From positions 28,426,858 through 28,490,857 of the forward strand of contig NC_044018.1 of the NCBI RefSeq assembly GCF_900496995.4: a DNA stretch of 64,000 nucleotides, given 5' to 3'. A program made the translations under genes and the position numbers. The stretch comes from Aquila chrysaetos chrysaetos (taxonomy: Eukaryota > Chordata > Aves > Accipitriformes > Accipitridae). Below are positions 51,001-62,706 of this stretch, one piece after another (within the stretch, counting starts at the first letter, position 1; every line of letters starts with the position of its first letter). The notes below the pieces were generated by a model that saw nothing but the letters and a program-made list of their open reading frames with translations, was not told the DNA's origin and searched no databases.

Positions 51001-53421
51001 TCCTGCCCAGAAGCCGATGGCATCCGCAGCACCCCCCATTTGCAAAGGCAGCCCCCTCCCGCCCCCCCGGCTCCCCCCGAAAAAGCATCCTCTGAGCCCG
51101 AGGTCCCCAAAAACTACTCGCTGAGCCCCGGGACGCGGGCTGGGCGCAGGTGCCGGTGGGTGGGTGCCGTTGTCCCCCCCCCCGTGGTGGGGAAGAAGTG
51201 GGGTTTTCTCCCCAAAGGCCACGGGTGGCTGCGACAGCCGGGAGGCGGCAGCACCATGGCTGCAGCGGGGCGGCCCCGGGGACAAATGTCCACGGCCACT
51301 TCGTCCTCACCACGGGGGTTAATTTGTCATTCCCCACCTCCACGGAGACCCCAGAGGATGGGTGCTCACCGGTTGGGTGCTCAGCACCCCGAGCCCCCGC
51401 GGGAAACGGGTCGGCACCCCCGAACCCCCACCACCACCTCCCGCCGTGTTTTCCCTCCCGCAGCCGCATCGCCTGCTACGTGACCATCTTCCAGAACATC
51501 TCCAACCTCCGCGATGTCTTCTACAAGGAGATGAGCAAGGTGGGGGGGCAAGGCAGCACCCCAAAACACCTCTCCCCTCGCCCCCCCGCCCAGCAGTCTC
51601 GTAGCCATCCCTGGGCGCTCCGGCTACACCGGTGCCAGTCACCCGCCTCGAGTCCTCGCTGCTCTTTGTTTAATTTAATAATTTAGAGCAGCTCAAGGAT
51701 GTTCATGGTGCTGCCAGGGGATGGGTGGCACCGTGGGGGCCCCTCTGATGCATTTTTCTCCCCCCCCCAAACCGTCCTTTGCAGCTCAACCGCGACCTCT
51801 ACGAGGTGATGAGCAAACTGGACAAGCAGCACTCCAGCAAAGTCTTCATCATTAAAGGCATCCCCAGGTAAACGAGCGGGCGAGTTCTGGTAGGGTGGGG
51901 GGCTTCAAGTGGCCAAATCATCCCCCCCCACCCCAAAAAGCAGATGGGTGATGCAGCCCCCAGTCCTATAGTCCTGGGATGGGTGAACATCTCCCGACCC
52001 CGGGTTGAGGGCGCTTTGGTGGCACTGGATTAATTAATTTGGGTTGTTTGCCGATCACGCCGGATGAGGAAGCATCACCTGCAAGCCGGGGCGGTGATGC
52101 CGCGGTGCCATGTGTCCCCAAGGATGATCCTTGTGGGACGTGCCGGAGGGGGGCTTCACCCCTCTGTCCTTCCCCCACGCAGCAACCGGCGCTCGCTGGT
52201 CATCTCCTCGCCGGTGAGCCCCCCGGCCATGTTCCCCTGCCCGGGGAAGGCGCCGGACTGGCAACCCATGGTGGAAGCGGAGGCGACGGCGGGGTCCCCC
52301 GGGGTGGGCAGCGGCGCCGCCGACGCCGTCTCCAACGGGGAGCTGGGTGCCGGCATCCCCGGCCCGCCACCGGCTTCACCTGCCAGCGGTGGGTCCCTGT
52401 CGGAGACGGCGTCGGTCTCCAGCGAGGAAGCCCCGGAGCCTGGTCCCGGCCCCGAAGCTCCATCCCGCGAGGAAGGGACATCGGCGGCAGCCATGGAGCC
52501 GGGTGCCGACTCGCCCGGGCTCCCCGAAAACCAGGGTCCAGAGCCGTCGGGGGCCGCCGTCGGGGCGCAGGCGGGGGCCGAGGGCATCGCCGCCTCCCTG
52601 GCGTCGCTGATTTTATCGGAGGCGATTGCCCAGGCCGCCAGCACCGCGCCGCCGGAGTCGGAAAAAGCCGTGGCCGGGCTGGAGGTGAGCAAAGCCCCGG
52701 CCACCGCAGGGGACCCTCGTCAGCCGGATGGCGCGGCCACCAACGGTGAGGGTCGGGCACATCCCGGGGAGCCGCCGTCCCCAGCCCCAGCCGTCCCCTG
52801 CAACGTCCCCGGTCCCGCGGCGGAGGCACCGGCGTGTCCGTCCCCGGGCAGCGCCACGGGCGAGCCCGGCGACTCCAAGGACAGCGTGGAGGCGATGGAC
52901 GTCGAGCCAAAGGTGGCCGAAACTCAGGTGAGAAAGTTCTGGTGCCGGGAGGGGAGATGCTGTGGTGGGGGCCACATCCGTGCCCTGCGATGGCAAGGGG
53001 ATACCCGGCTTGTTCGGAGACCCGACCTGTGCTGGGGGGGCATCCAGTGGGCTTGCGGGGACATGGGGCCGGAGGGGGTCCATGGGACAAATCCAGTCGG
53101 GTGCGATGCTCCTCCGCTGGCAGATGGGGCTGGATCTGGCCCTCGACACGGCGTCAAGCGGCCCCAGCTGAGGTGGGTGCAGCAGCACCATGGGGCAGAC
53201 ACCGACCCGACCTCCCCGGCCGGACTCGGTCCTTCTTGGGTCCAGTTTAATCGAAGCACGAGGTCTCCATCCCACCCGGCTCAGCGTCACCTCCGTGTCT
53301 CTCCCAGGAGCAAGCCTGTCCTGGGATGCTGGAGCAGGAGACGAGCCAGGATGCAAGCCAGGACCCCCCACCAGCAGCAAATCCCCCCCAGGACCCCACC
53401 GAGACCCTCACCTCCCTGTAA
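48022..53421 (+). CDS. BIN2: BIN2, bridging integrator 2 (N-BAR protein)
   Basis: Cytosolic N-BAR protein of blood cells that senses and bends membrane in podosomes and phagocytosis. Eleven in-frame exons: 48022-48099, 49218-49298, 49459-49513, 49762-49856, 50037-50132, 50208-50315, 50406-50491, 51464-51539, 51785-51867, 52183-52927, 53308-53421. The product is 538 aa; human has 565. Residues 1 to about 240 form the BAR domain and match human BIN2 closely ([17 protein letters not shown] at the amphipathic N-terminus, then [20 protein letters not shown] and [18 protein letters not shown]). From about residue 260 the protein is a long disordered tail rich in Pro, Ala, Gly, Ser and Glu, nearly all in one GC-rich exon, ending in ETLTSL. 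As in human BIN2, and unlike BIN1, there is no SH3 domain. Intron 7 holds a G-rich minisatellite. Confidence 0.96.
49612..49735. repeat. A/T-rich (aat)n/(ata)n microsatellite
   Basis: An imperfect run of aataat, aacaat and related units lies in BIN2 intron 3, just before the exon at 49762. It stands out against the GC-rich surroundings. Confidence 0.85.
50500..50985 (+). repeat. 18-bp G-rich minisatellite in BIN2 intron 7
   Basis: About 27 imperfect copies of gctgggggacatcgcagg. The last part (from about 50861) forms a 36-bp higher-order unit, alternating gctgggggatgttttggg with gctgggggacatcgcggg, present about three times. Every unit has a G5 tract on the transcribed-sense strand. A multiple-of-three unit without stops explains the long open frames seen across it. 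Confidence 0.92.
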
Positions 53422-53523
53422 GCCCAGCACCCGGCATGGGAAACGGGCATCTTACGGTGCCACCGGCAGATCGCTTTGTTTCACCGAAACTGTAACGCGC
53501 TTCCCACCCCCCATCCCGTGTGA

Positions 53524-53529
53524 AATAAA
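53524..53529 (+). terminator. BIN2: BIN2 poly(A) signal
   Basis: AATAAA about 100 bp after the BIN2 stop codon. Confidence 0.8.
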
Positions 53530-53549
53530 GGCAGAGGGCAGAAAAGGTG

Positions 53550-56500
53550 ATGAGAGGAGGGCGAAGATGCCGGCGAGGGCCAAATCTCCATCCTGCAAAA
53601 GCCCAGCGCCGGCTGGGCTGGGGGGGCCACGGGGAGTGCCGGGGGGTCCCCACCTGCGGGTTTACGGCGGCCGAAGCTGGGTGCAGGAGGGATCTGTCGC
53701 CCCGTTCTCCCCTGGCACCCAATGCCGCTGTGACTCAGGAAAAAGGCGTCAAGCTGGTTTCGCCGGCTCCCAGAAAATGTGCTGCCATGCAAAAAAAAAA
53801 AAAAAAAAACAAAAAAAACCCGCCCCTGATTTTACCTCCCCCGTGCCGCCAAATTCCCCCATATTGAAGCAAAACCCCATTGCCAATTGCCGCCCCGGTG
53901 CAAGAGCTTGCGTCGCCGCCCCGATGCCTGGTGATGGGCTGGTTTGCCAGCGAGCGAGGGGTTAACGGAGGAGGTATTTCTGGGATTTTATCATCATTGC
54001 AGCCAGACTGGAAAGGTGAGGCAGGAAAAGGGCAACGCCTTCGCCTGGGCGAGACTCGGAGCCGCACATGGTGCCGGCAGCCGCTCGCCCCGGCACAGCG
54101 GGCGCAGGTAAGAGCTGGGGTGGGGGGTGACGTGGCTCCTGGGGTGACCTCCCCAAAAAAATTCACCCTTTCCCGGGAGGTTTGGAGGGGTTTGGCTGCA
54201 TCGGGCACGTGGACTTGCACCGGGAGGCAACGGGAGTCGTGCCACCAGGGACGCCGAAGCGTGGCTGGTTTTTTGGGGAGAAGCTGAAATGTCGGCTCTC
54301 GGCCGGGTGTTTTCCAGCTGGATTTCAGGCGGGCGGGAAGGGAAAGGGCCTGATCCCGCTACAGCAAGAGGCAGAAAGCAGAAAACCCAGTGGGAAAGCC
54401 GAGCGGGGCGCAGGGGAGAGCAAAACTGCTCCCGGGGGACCCGTCCCGGGGTGACGCAGGAGAAACGGGGGTGAGCAGGCTGCGGGGATGGGTGGCTCAT
54501 CCCATCTTCCATCCGCCGGGAATGGGAATGGGAACGGGAATGGGAATGAGGGGCTGCGAGGCGCCGCTGAGCATCCCCGACGGCACTCAGCGAAGCTTTT
54601 TGGGAGCAAAGCTGCAGGGCGGGGAGGGTTTCGCTGTGGGAACGGCTCTTAAGTAACTTGGCCCGAGAGCAAGAATGAGGAAGATTATGGTTGGTTTTTT
54701 TTTTTACAACCCCTGCGTTGCTTTAAAAAAAAACCCCATGGAGATCCGTACGGATCCAGCGTGCTGGGGAAGTGAGTCACCCCCCCTCCGTCAGCCCCCC
54801 GGCACGGCCACGGCGGACGCCCGGAGGCTCCGACCGTGCGGCGGCTGGATCCCGGCCCTGGCAAGGTAACTCTGGCGCTGCAAAATACCCCGCGGTTTTC
54901 CGTGCCGTGGAGCACGGGGCTCCTTCCCGGTTGGTTTTGGGGGAGCTCCTTCCCGTGATGCCAAGGCAGGAGCGACGAGGGGGTGTCGGGGAGGAGCATC
55001 CCTCCCCTGGGGAGCTTCGCTTTCGTGAGCACTGACATTTTGATGCTGAAGCAAGTCTTTCTCCCAGCTAAAATTTGGTTTAAACTTTAGTGGGTCCCAG
55101 GACTCCATATTACAGGTGCTGCGGGTTTGTGTCCCCCACTGGCAATGCCGAACGGTTCCCAAGGAGCCCTCTTCCCGAGGCACCCGGATTGCACCCAGCT
55201 CCCTTTCCATCAAGCAGCACCTTTTCCTCTTTTCCCTTAAATCCCAATCTTAGTTTGGGGGGAAATTTTACCCATTTTTTGCTCCAAAGCCACCCAAGCA
55301 GCGGCTGCTGCTCCGTGGGAAGGTGGCGGTTGGCTTTGGAAAGCGCATGTAGCTCCCTGACGCCCGGACATCGCCGGCGGAGGAGCCCAGTGAGCTTTAA
55401 AGCAAAGCTGTGTTTAATGCAAAGCTGGGTTTAACGCAAAGCTGGGATTAAAGCAAAGCTGGGATTAAAGCAAAGCTGAGTTTAAAGCAAAGCTGAGTTT
55501 AAAGCAAAGCTGGATTTAATGCAAAGCTGGGTTTAATGCAAAGCCAAGTTTAATGCAAAGCTGGGTTTAAAGCAAAACTGTTTAATGCAAAGCTGGGTTT
55601 AAAACAAAGCTGGGTTTAATGAGTTGGTGGCTCGTGCCAGCCTGAGCTTGAGTCTGGGAGGAAGTTGTCGTTCTCAGGGGGAGCTGCGAGAGACTTGGGG
55701 TCCCGGTCCCCAGCCGGTGGGACAGGGGTCCCGCGACAGTCCGTGCACACTGCTGGGAAAGGGGAAAATTGTTTTCCCAAATTCCTGTGACTCTGTAAGC
55801 CCAAATGTTTGCACTCTGGTAGCACTCGAAAGCAAAACCTGCTGTTGTAAAGAGATGTTTTGCAAACACCCGGCAGTGCTGTGAGTCACAAGGGCATGGT
55901 GGGACAACCAGGGCAGGGCCGGATCCTGAGAAATTCATCCCGCTTTCCAAAATCCAGGCGGTCGCTGGCAGGGTTTGCGTCGCCCTGTCCTCGTGAGATG
56001 CATCCTGACAGCACGGCACGGCCGCACTCCCAGCTCCCTACTCCTGGCCCGCGTCCATGCTCCCGCGGTTAAATTTCCTCTTTTTAAAAAAAAAATAAAA
56101 AATTAAATTTTATTTCCTCCTGACATCTAGCGGCACGTCGCCGCAGAGCCGCTGAGTCACTTGTGTCCGAGCACCGGAGCCATTGCAGAACACATTTTCT
56201 GGGGGGGGTTACAAAGGTTGTCCATCCACCTTGGGCAGAGCCACCAAGGTCGATTTAGCAGCTGCTGGTCCGGCTGCTTTTTGCAGGCGAAACGTTACGG
56301 CTGCGGCATCAACCTCGGGACCCTGATCGGAGGATTTGCAAGGATTTACGGGCAATTTGAAGCTCTCAAAGTTTGAGAGCGAATTGCAGAGTCGGTGGCT
56401 GGTTTTTTTCTCCTGCCTTTGCTAGCTTTGCTGCCTCCCCGCAAGCCCGGCATGCCCCAGCCCGCTCCTCTCCATCAGCCCGAATAAAAACCTTTGCTTT

Positions 56501-56590
56501 GATTAGTGCTGCATGACCGCCAGCATCCCCCCTCGCGGCTCTGCCCTTCAGGGTGTTGCGTGTGAATTTATCACTTTTATTCCTTTTTTT
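53550..56590. other. BIN2-SMAGP interval; may hold SMAGP leader exons
   Basis: About 3 kb without a recognised coding exon. It contains an A-run at about 53791-53809, a short gggaat run near 54519-54550 and a 17-bp tandem array (listed separately). SMAGP transcripts probably begin here in noncoding sequence, but no exon can be placed with confidence. Confidence 0.45.
55394..55622 (+). repeat. 17-bp tandem repeat, unit gcaaagctgggtttaat
   Basis: About 13 imperfect copies in a row. Variation is mostly at the aat/aaa and ggg/gag positions. It lies about 1 kb before the SMAGP start codon. Confidence 0.92.
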
Positions 56591-56639
56591 TTGGTAGTTC
56601 TGAGGGACCCCAGACCTTCGTCTGGAAGGAGCTGATGCG

Positions 56640-57190
56640 ATGGAAGGAGACCAGCCCCCTCTGACTGCAGGTGAGCACCCCGGGACAGCTTTGCCGGGCT
56701 GTTCGTGCCGTATAATCCTCGGCAAGACCTTGCACGGGGCCAGCGTGTGCCCCGTCCAGCTAAGCCTGGCTCAGAGCCGGGTCGGGACCAGCCTTGTTCA
56801 CCTTCTCCTCTCTCCCTCTCTCCTGGCTTGATGAAGAAGAGCTGACAACCCCCTTCCTGAAGAAGGCTCACACCCCACCTCTCCACGAGGACGCCAACAC
56901 CGTGGTCATCGCAGGTAGGGGCTCTCCTTGCCGGATCCACCCCGTTTACCGAGGAGCAGCTCGGTACCGACCACTTGGGGCTAAACCCTGCTCCTCTCTC
57001 TGCCTTCTCCCTGGTAGTTGTCATCACCCTGGTGTTCCTCACCCTGCTGACGGTCCTGGTGGTGATCATCATCTACCTGTACAGAAACAAAGGCAGCTAC
57101 CTCACCTACGAGCAGCCGGTGGCAGAGACCAACGTGTCGGTGCAGATGGAGGATGCTCCATCCAAAGAGAAAGAAGAATATTTTATCTAA
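56640..57190 (+). CDS. SMAGP: SMAGP, small cell adhesion glycoprotein
   Basis: Small type III membrane protein of epithelial cell borders. Three in-frame coding exons: 56640-56670 (its exon probably starts at 56598), 56837-56914, 57018-57190. The product is 93 aa; human has 97. The outer N-terminus reads MEGDQPPLTA then EELTTPFLKKA, matching the human EELMTTP region. Residues 37-58 (VVITLVFLTLLTVLVVIIIY then LY) are the membrane segment. The cytosolic tail RNKGSYLTYEQP ... VQMED ... KEKEEYFI matches human, including the identical EEYFI end. The acceptor at 56836 could shift by three bases, which would drop one residue. Tail-to-tail with DAZAP2 as in human. Confidence 0.95.
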
Positions 57191-57344
57191 GGTTTTATCC
57201 AAGCCACCAGGCCCGGCACACACGTCTCTGATGCGCTCAGGTCCAAGGTGCCTAAAGTTCCTGGAGTTGGAGTTCTACAAGCTGGTTTTGTTTTGGGCTT
57301 GGGTTTTTTTTTCCTTAATTTATTAAGCCAGACATGGAAGGAAA

Positions 57345-57350
57345 AATAAA
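57345..57350 (+). terminator. SMAGP: SMAGP poly(A) signal
   Basis: AATAAA about 155 bp after the SMAGP stop codon. Later signals are possible. Confidence 0.65.
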
Positions 57351-57369
57351 TAGGTGTGTGTCAGAGCTT

Positions 57370-58030
57370 TGCCCATTGCTGCCCGGAGCAGACCCAGGGC
57401 AGGGAGCACTTCAGCTCAGCGGAGGAGAGCAGGCACGGCCACGCTCCGGCTGCTCGCACCCACCCCATCTCCTCCCTTTGGTGCTTTCCAATACAGCCCA
57501 GTGACAAAGGCTTGAAGAGTCGCTGTTGTTTTCTTTTTCCTTATCTCACAAAACAATTAAGTTATTCTGCTGATGATTTAGGGGTGGGTTAATTAGCATG
57601 GCTAATTTGGAGGCTAAGGTTAAGCGTGCATGTAAAATAGGCTGATGGATCGTGCAAGTTACAGAAAGCCCCATTGTAACTACAAACCCGGGGAAGCTCG
57701 TCCCTGCCCCGAGAGGCGCCTGACCTCGGCGGGCTCGGGGAAATCAGAAGCGGAGCAGGTTTGCTTCGTCCACAGAGTCGGCTTTAGCACCGACACATAG
57801 GTGCAGGCAGGTAGTGACACTAGTTTTCCTCTGCTTTTGCTACGCACAAAGATGGGGTGAGGAGCAGCTCCAGACGTCCCTCCCCTGCTCCCTTCTCAAG
57901 GGCAGTTCCTCCTTTAAATCAACACCACCACCCCCCAGAAAAACCCAACAAACCCAAAGGAGGAAGTTCACAAAATAGCAGCAAAGAGGAAATAAGTGAA
58001 GAAACCCTAAGGCTTGCAATGGGCAGGAAC
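57370..58030. other. SMAGP-DAZAP2 convergent intergenic region
   Basis: No gene is seen between the two facing 3' ends. Confidence 0.55.
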
Positions 58031-59336
58031 CAAGGGGTTTTATTTGAGGTCTAATGCAAATTTGCTACTTTATTCAAATTTTCAAAATAGTCTTTATTCT
58101 ACTTTTTTTTTAGTATAAAAAAATCCACAAGTTAAGTGCACCACAGTGTATACAGAGAGAGACGTAATGCTGAACTTTCATAACAGTCAGTTGTATGGTT
58201 AAACACAACATATACAGGACACAGATTTAGATTAAACTGAAACCTCAAGATAAAATATATTTGAATCTGGTATTTTTCTTCATAAAACAAAACAAAACCA
58301 AAAAAAAAAAAAAAACCAAAACATTGAGGATCCCTGAAATATTCTTCTTAACCCTAATAAGACTTCATTATACCCAAGTCATTTTTAAAGTATGCATTCA
58401 TAAAACAACCCATTAACCAAGCTAATTTGTGTGTTGATTGACAGTTGCTACACACCCTTGGACAGATGGTAACCAGCCTCTCTGTCTGAACAACAGCCTT
58501 AAGGAGTTTTGGTGTCAAGACACCAGGTTGAGTTTAAAAAAAAAAAAAAAAAAAAAGTTTGTTTATTAAGCATCGCTCTAAAAGCCTAGTTAGCATTGAA
58601 TGAAATGTTCAAACATGAGTTGCATTGTGTTTCTGGCACCAAAGCATGGCTTTGATTAGATCTAATGTGCAAAGAAATCCAAGATTACTTGGAGTGTATA
58701 AAAAAAATCCCATGATACACGCCAGCTGCATACCTTCCTGGAGGAAAACGATGGGCGAATGTGACCACGGAGTGCTTCGAGGGATCCGTTCTAGAGTGAG
58801 GTCAGGAAGAAAGAAGCGCCAAGGTGCCCTCCCCGCTACTGGGAAGTGAAGTTTGCCTCGCTTTTCTATCCAGCACCTTTGCTTCGATGGAAGGGAAACC
58901 CGGGTGGTTGTGGCTCTGGGTCCAGCGGACCGGTACGAGCATGAAGGGAAGGCGAAACCGGATCCGCTCCCTCGCCCTCCCCAAAGCCAGTGTATAGGTA
59001 GCCGATTAATAAAAGCTCAGCGCTGCGGTATTACTCCAGTGAAAGGAAAGGAAGAGGCAGGGCTGCTGAGCTCACATTCATTTCGTGAATTAATCCCCCC
59101 CCCCTCCCCGTTTGAACAGAGGCACTGCTATCGTTAACAGGGTTTCTTGTTTCGCTTGGAAGTGCCTGCAGGGCTGGGCACCGAACCAGGAAGACACCTC
59201 ACCGCTGTGTGTCTGATCTGCAACTTCAGGTTAATATGGACTAAAGCAGTTACATCGTGAGAAGTGCTGACAGTATGTGATGTCTTTCCTTACACAAATG
59301 TAGCCCCCCCCCTCTCCCCCCGTTCCCCTTCCTTCT
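58020..59336 (-). other. DAZAP2: DAZAP2 3' untranslated region
   Basis: A/T-rich sequence after the DAZAP2 stop codon on the minus strand, with several AATAAA words at its far end and no other coding exon. Confidence 0.7.
58039..58044 (-). terminator. DAZAP2: DAZAP2 poly(A) signal
   Basis: The minus strand reads AATAAA here, about 1.3 kb after the stop, close to the length of the mammalian DAZAP2 3' UTR. Nearer AATAAA words at 58069-58074 and about 58092-58097 are alternatives. Confidence 0.6.
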
Positions 59337-62300
59337 TCACCAGATAGTGTAGCCACCGTCTGAGCCTCCCAGGAAGAAGTTTCCCTTCCGTTGCGTCACC
59401 AAGACGTTGGCTCCCTGCATTACGGCCAGCTGGGCGGCATTGGGGGGACAGCCAGGAGGGGGGGGGCTGGAAGACAGAAAAAGGAGAGGGGGAGAGGATA
59501 GTTGAGGTCGGTGCCACGACAGGAGCTGGCACAAAGCCACCGCGGGCCGCAGGGACCCAGAAACCTCCCAGTCGATGTCCCCGTCACTTGCTACCGAGCA
59601 AAGATTGAGCAACAGAGTCCCGGAGTTGATGGGAAACGCTCGGCTCCTCGTCCGTGCCCTGCCCTCTCTTTTTGGAGCCCGCAGCCCATATGGCTGGCCC
59701 TGGCTTTTTGCCCACGCAGAGGAGCCTGTGAGCTGTGGAACAAGATCTTCACGTGGCCATGAGCGCTGGGTGGAAAGTCCAGGGGAGCAGGAACTTCCCA
59801 CAGCTCCCCCATAGCACAGAAAGAGGCCAAGTCTGCGTTTGGGGCCAGGGAAAGTCAGGTCGCTAAGCAGCCCTACTGGCTTGCCTTCCCCTGAGGCGCA
59901 TTATGCCATGGCCCCCAGGCCAAATCAGGGCTAGCACTGGCCACGCAATGGTTTTGCTGAGCCATAACCACCTGCGAGCCTAGGCAGCTCCAGAGCCATA
60001 GGCTGGCCAGAGACAGCAAACCCTTAGCATGAAAGTACGAGCCTACTCTTCTCTCAAATGATGAATTGGGTAAGAAATATGTTTTTCTCAGAAAAAAAAA
60101 GGACATCATCTCCCCCGCTATACTGCCCGCGAACCCCTAACGCTGAAGCACGCAGGGTTTTGAGGATGCATTAATACTTACAGGGATGCTGGCTGTTCCA
60201 CCAGCCCCAAACCTTGCTCCAGCATCAAAGCCACCTTCAACAAGGACTGTCGATCCCGGAGGATAAACCGGTCCCACGGGGTAATACGCCATCGGGACCG
60301 ATGAGCCGATCGGACCCACGGCCACAGACTGGGCCATGGGCAGGAAGACAGAAGTGCCCGGATATGCCGCAGACATCGTCGGTACGGTGGCAGCCCCCAG
60401 AGGCACGAAGCTGGGACGGTAAAGCTGGGAAAAAAAGCCGTGCAAGCAAGTTTAGAGACTTGTTATTCTCCACACCCAGTCGTTTACTCAGCCTTGCTGT
60501 CAAAGCACTAGCTCCAAAGCAGACTTTCACCCTCCTCCTTGCACAAGGGAGTCCCTGTCCCTGAGCGTTTACTTTGGGGTATCGTAAAAGGACATTTTTC
60601 CCCACTGTTGGAGACAGTTTTCCCCCACTGCCTGCAAGAATTCAACTAAGAGAGGTTATTGTAGGTGTGTTTTACAGCTACAGGTGAGCTAAGTTTGTCA
60701 TCTTAACTTAAGGGGAAGCTTTGAACGTTTGTCACTTTGAGTGGGTGATTCAGATCTCGTAAGAGAATCCAGGGACAGACCACTGCCCAGTGACATAAGC
60801 AGCAAACAAGTCCTCCAGGCAAAAAAAAAAAAAAAAAATTGCAGCTCTAAACTTATTCAAAGTTTTTTTTTCACGGGGAGGGGCCCCAGAAGAAAATAAA
60901 GCTTTTGGAAAAGCGTCCCGCCTACCTCGGAATAAGCAGGAGGTGCGTCTGTGTAGGGCGGTGGCTGTGGAAGGGGCATAGTCTGTGGGTACACGGCGGG
61001 GTTGGCGGGGGACTGGACGGGGTAGGACGGCTGGGTGGGATATTGTCCTGCAAGAAAGAGGAGAATTCAACCCGAGGCAGAAACAAAGCCAGACAGGACA
61101 CTGACGAGTTGTTTGGTTGGTTGGGTTGTGTTTTTTTTTTTTTCAGAAAGCCCCGTTTCTTAATTATCACGTGAGCAGAAGGGAGTATCAGCTCTAGGAG
61201 CGTCCGGGCACAACTAACTCGCAGTATTGCCTGGGCGATCGACCCCCCCTTTCCCCCCTGAAACCACAGACACTCGGCTGTCCTCGGCCGGACTTCGGCA
61301 GTCCAGTCCAGGGCCAAAACAAAACCGAGAGTTAAAATACCCTTTTGCCGGAACTGGGAGCGATGAGAAGGCAAGAAGCCCGACAAAGGAAGAAAAATAA
61401 ATAATAATACGTCAAATTATTCTGGGTCACCGCGCCAGCGCTCGGACTTGCAAATTCTTAAACCGAAACCAAAACAAACCAGACCCGATCGCAGTTTTGG
61501 GGGGCAAAGACGAGGCAGCGTTGGGGCGAGTGTTTTCCCACGTGTGTCCCCCCCCCGACGTGGCGGCAGGAGGGGGCCGATCTCCTGGTCGTGCTGGGTG
61601 GAAAATCACCTTTGCTCTGACGACGCTGAAGGGTTTTAACGAGCTCCGAATTCGGCCCCTTCTGCTGGGATCCGGAGGGGCTCCTGGGGTCCCCCCAGCA
61701 CCCTCTGACCCCGGCCTGACCCCCCCCCAACCCACTGCTGGGAGGGAGCCCGTTAGGCCGCGGGGGGGGGGGGCAGCCCCCCGTGGGTGCCCCCTCCCCG
61801 GCTCCCCCCCAGCCTGGGCCTGTCGGGGGGGTCTCAACCCCTTCAGCTGCCCCCGATGTTGTCCCCCGGGGGGGTCCCCCTGATCCAGCTCCCCCTGCAT
61901 GCAAGGGGGTCCAAACCCCCCCCGCCGTGGGTCCCCGGTGTCACCCACGGGGTCCCCCCCTTTACACCACACAAGGGCCCCCCCCCCGTGATGCAGGGGC
62001 TCTCCCCCACCCCCCCACGGGCCCCCCCATTACGTCACCCGCGCGGGGGGGTTCTCCACACTATTACATCACCCAAGGGGTCTCCCACAGCCTGCCATAA
62101 AATGGGGTCCCTTCTCACGTCACCCGAGGGATCCCCTACGTCAGCGGGGGGGGGGGGGGGTCTCCCCTACCTCAGCGCCCCCCCCTCCATGTAATGGGGT
62201 ACCCCTCGCCTCACGCGTGAGGGGGGCCCTCTCGCTCCAGCCCCCCCCCCGACACCTACTGGGGTCCCTCTTACGTCACCCGGGGGATCCCCTACGTCAG

Positions 62301-62706
62301 CGGGGGGGGGGGGGAGGAATGTCTCCCCCACCTCAGCTCGCCCTCCCCGTACGGAACGGTGGACGCCTTACGTCACGGCGGGGGTGGCTGTTTCCCCCCC
62401 CCCCCCCCCCCCCCCCGCCCCAATGGGGCTCCCGGCACTCACAGGGTTAAAGGCCGGGCCGAGGCCGGCGGCGCCATGGCGACCCGCGCGCCCGCCCCCC
62501 CGCCCCTCTCCCATTGGCCGCCCGGCGCCCGCGCGGCCCCGGCCCGCTCGCGCGGTCACGCGCTGCGGCGCCGCCCTTAAAGGCGCCGCGTCCCGGGACG
62601 GCGCTCCCCGGTGTTTGGGGCGGGGGGGGTGGGGGGGAGCTGCCGGTGAAAGAGGGGAGGGTGGGGGGCGCGGCCCCCCCCCGCCGTCCTTGCCTTTGCC
62701 GTTCAT
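59337..62706 (-). CDS. DAZAP2: DAZAP2, DAZ-associated protein 2 (PRTB)
   Basis: Small proline-rich adaptor that binds WW-domain and other proteins in signalling and stress granules. Four coding exons: 62706-62694, 61047-60926, 60424-60182, 59466-59337. The protein is almost identical to human DAZAP2 (168 aa): MNGKGQYPTQPSYPVQ at the start, PPPY 33-36 and PPAY 40-43 (WW-binding), FVPLGAATVPTMSAAYPG in the middle, and QRKGNFFLGGSDGGYTIW at the end. Intron 1 has a GC donor (AAAG/GCAAGG) with a normal AG acceptor. The last exon begins with nine Cs (59458-59466), while the preceding phase and the human sequence call for eight. As printed the frame slips by one there, most simply a homopolymer miscount. 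The strict conservation of the frame after it argues that the gene is functional. Confidence 0.95.

Noticed and set aside
49761-51095. 444-aa plus-strand open frame and 307-aa minus-strand frame (50187-51110)
   Set aside because: They run through real BIN2 exons plus introns and the 18-bp minisatellite; the length comes from a stop-free repeat.
52064-53965. 633-aa plus-strand open frame
   Set aside because: Only 52183-52927 is a BIN2 exon. The rest is intron and 3' flank that the splice sites remove.
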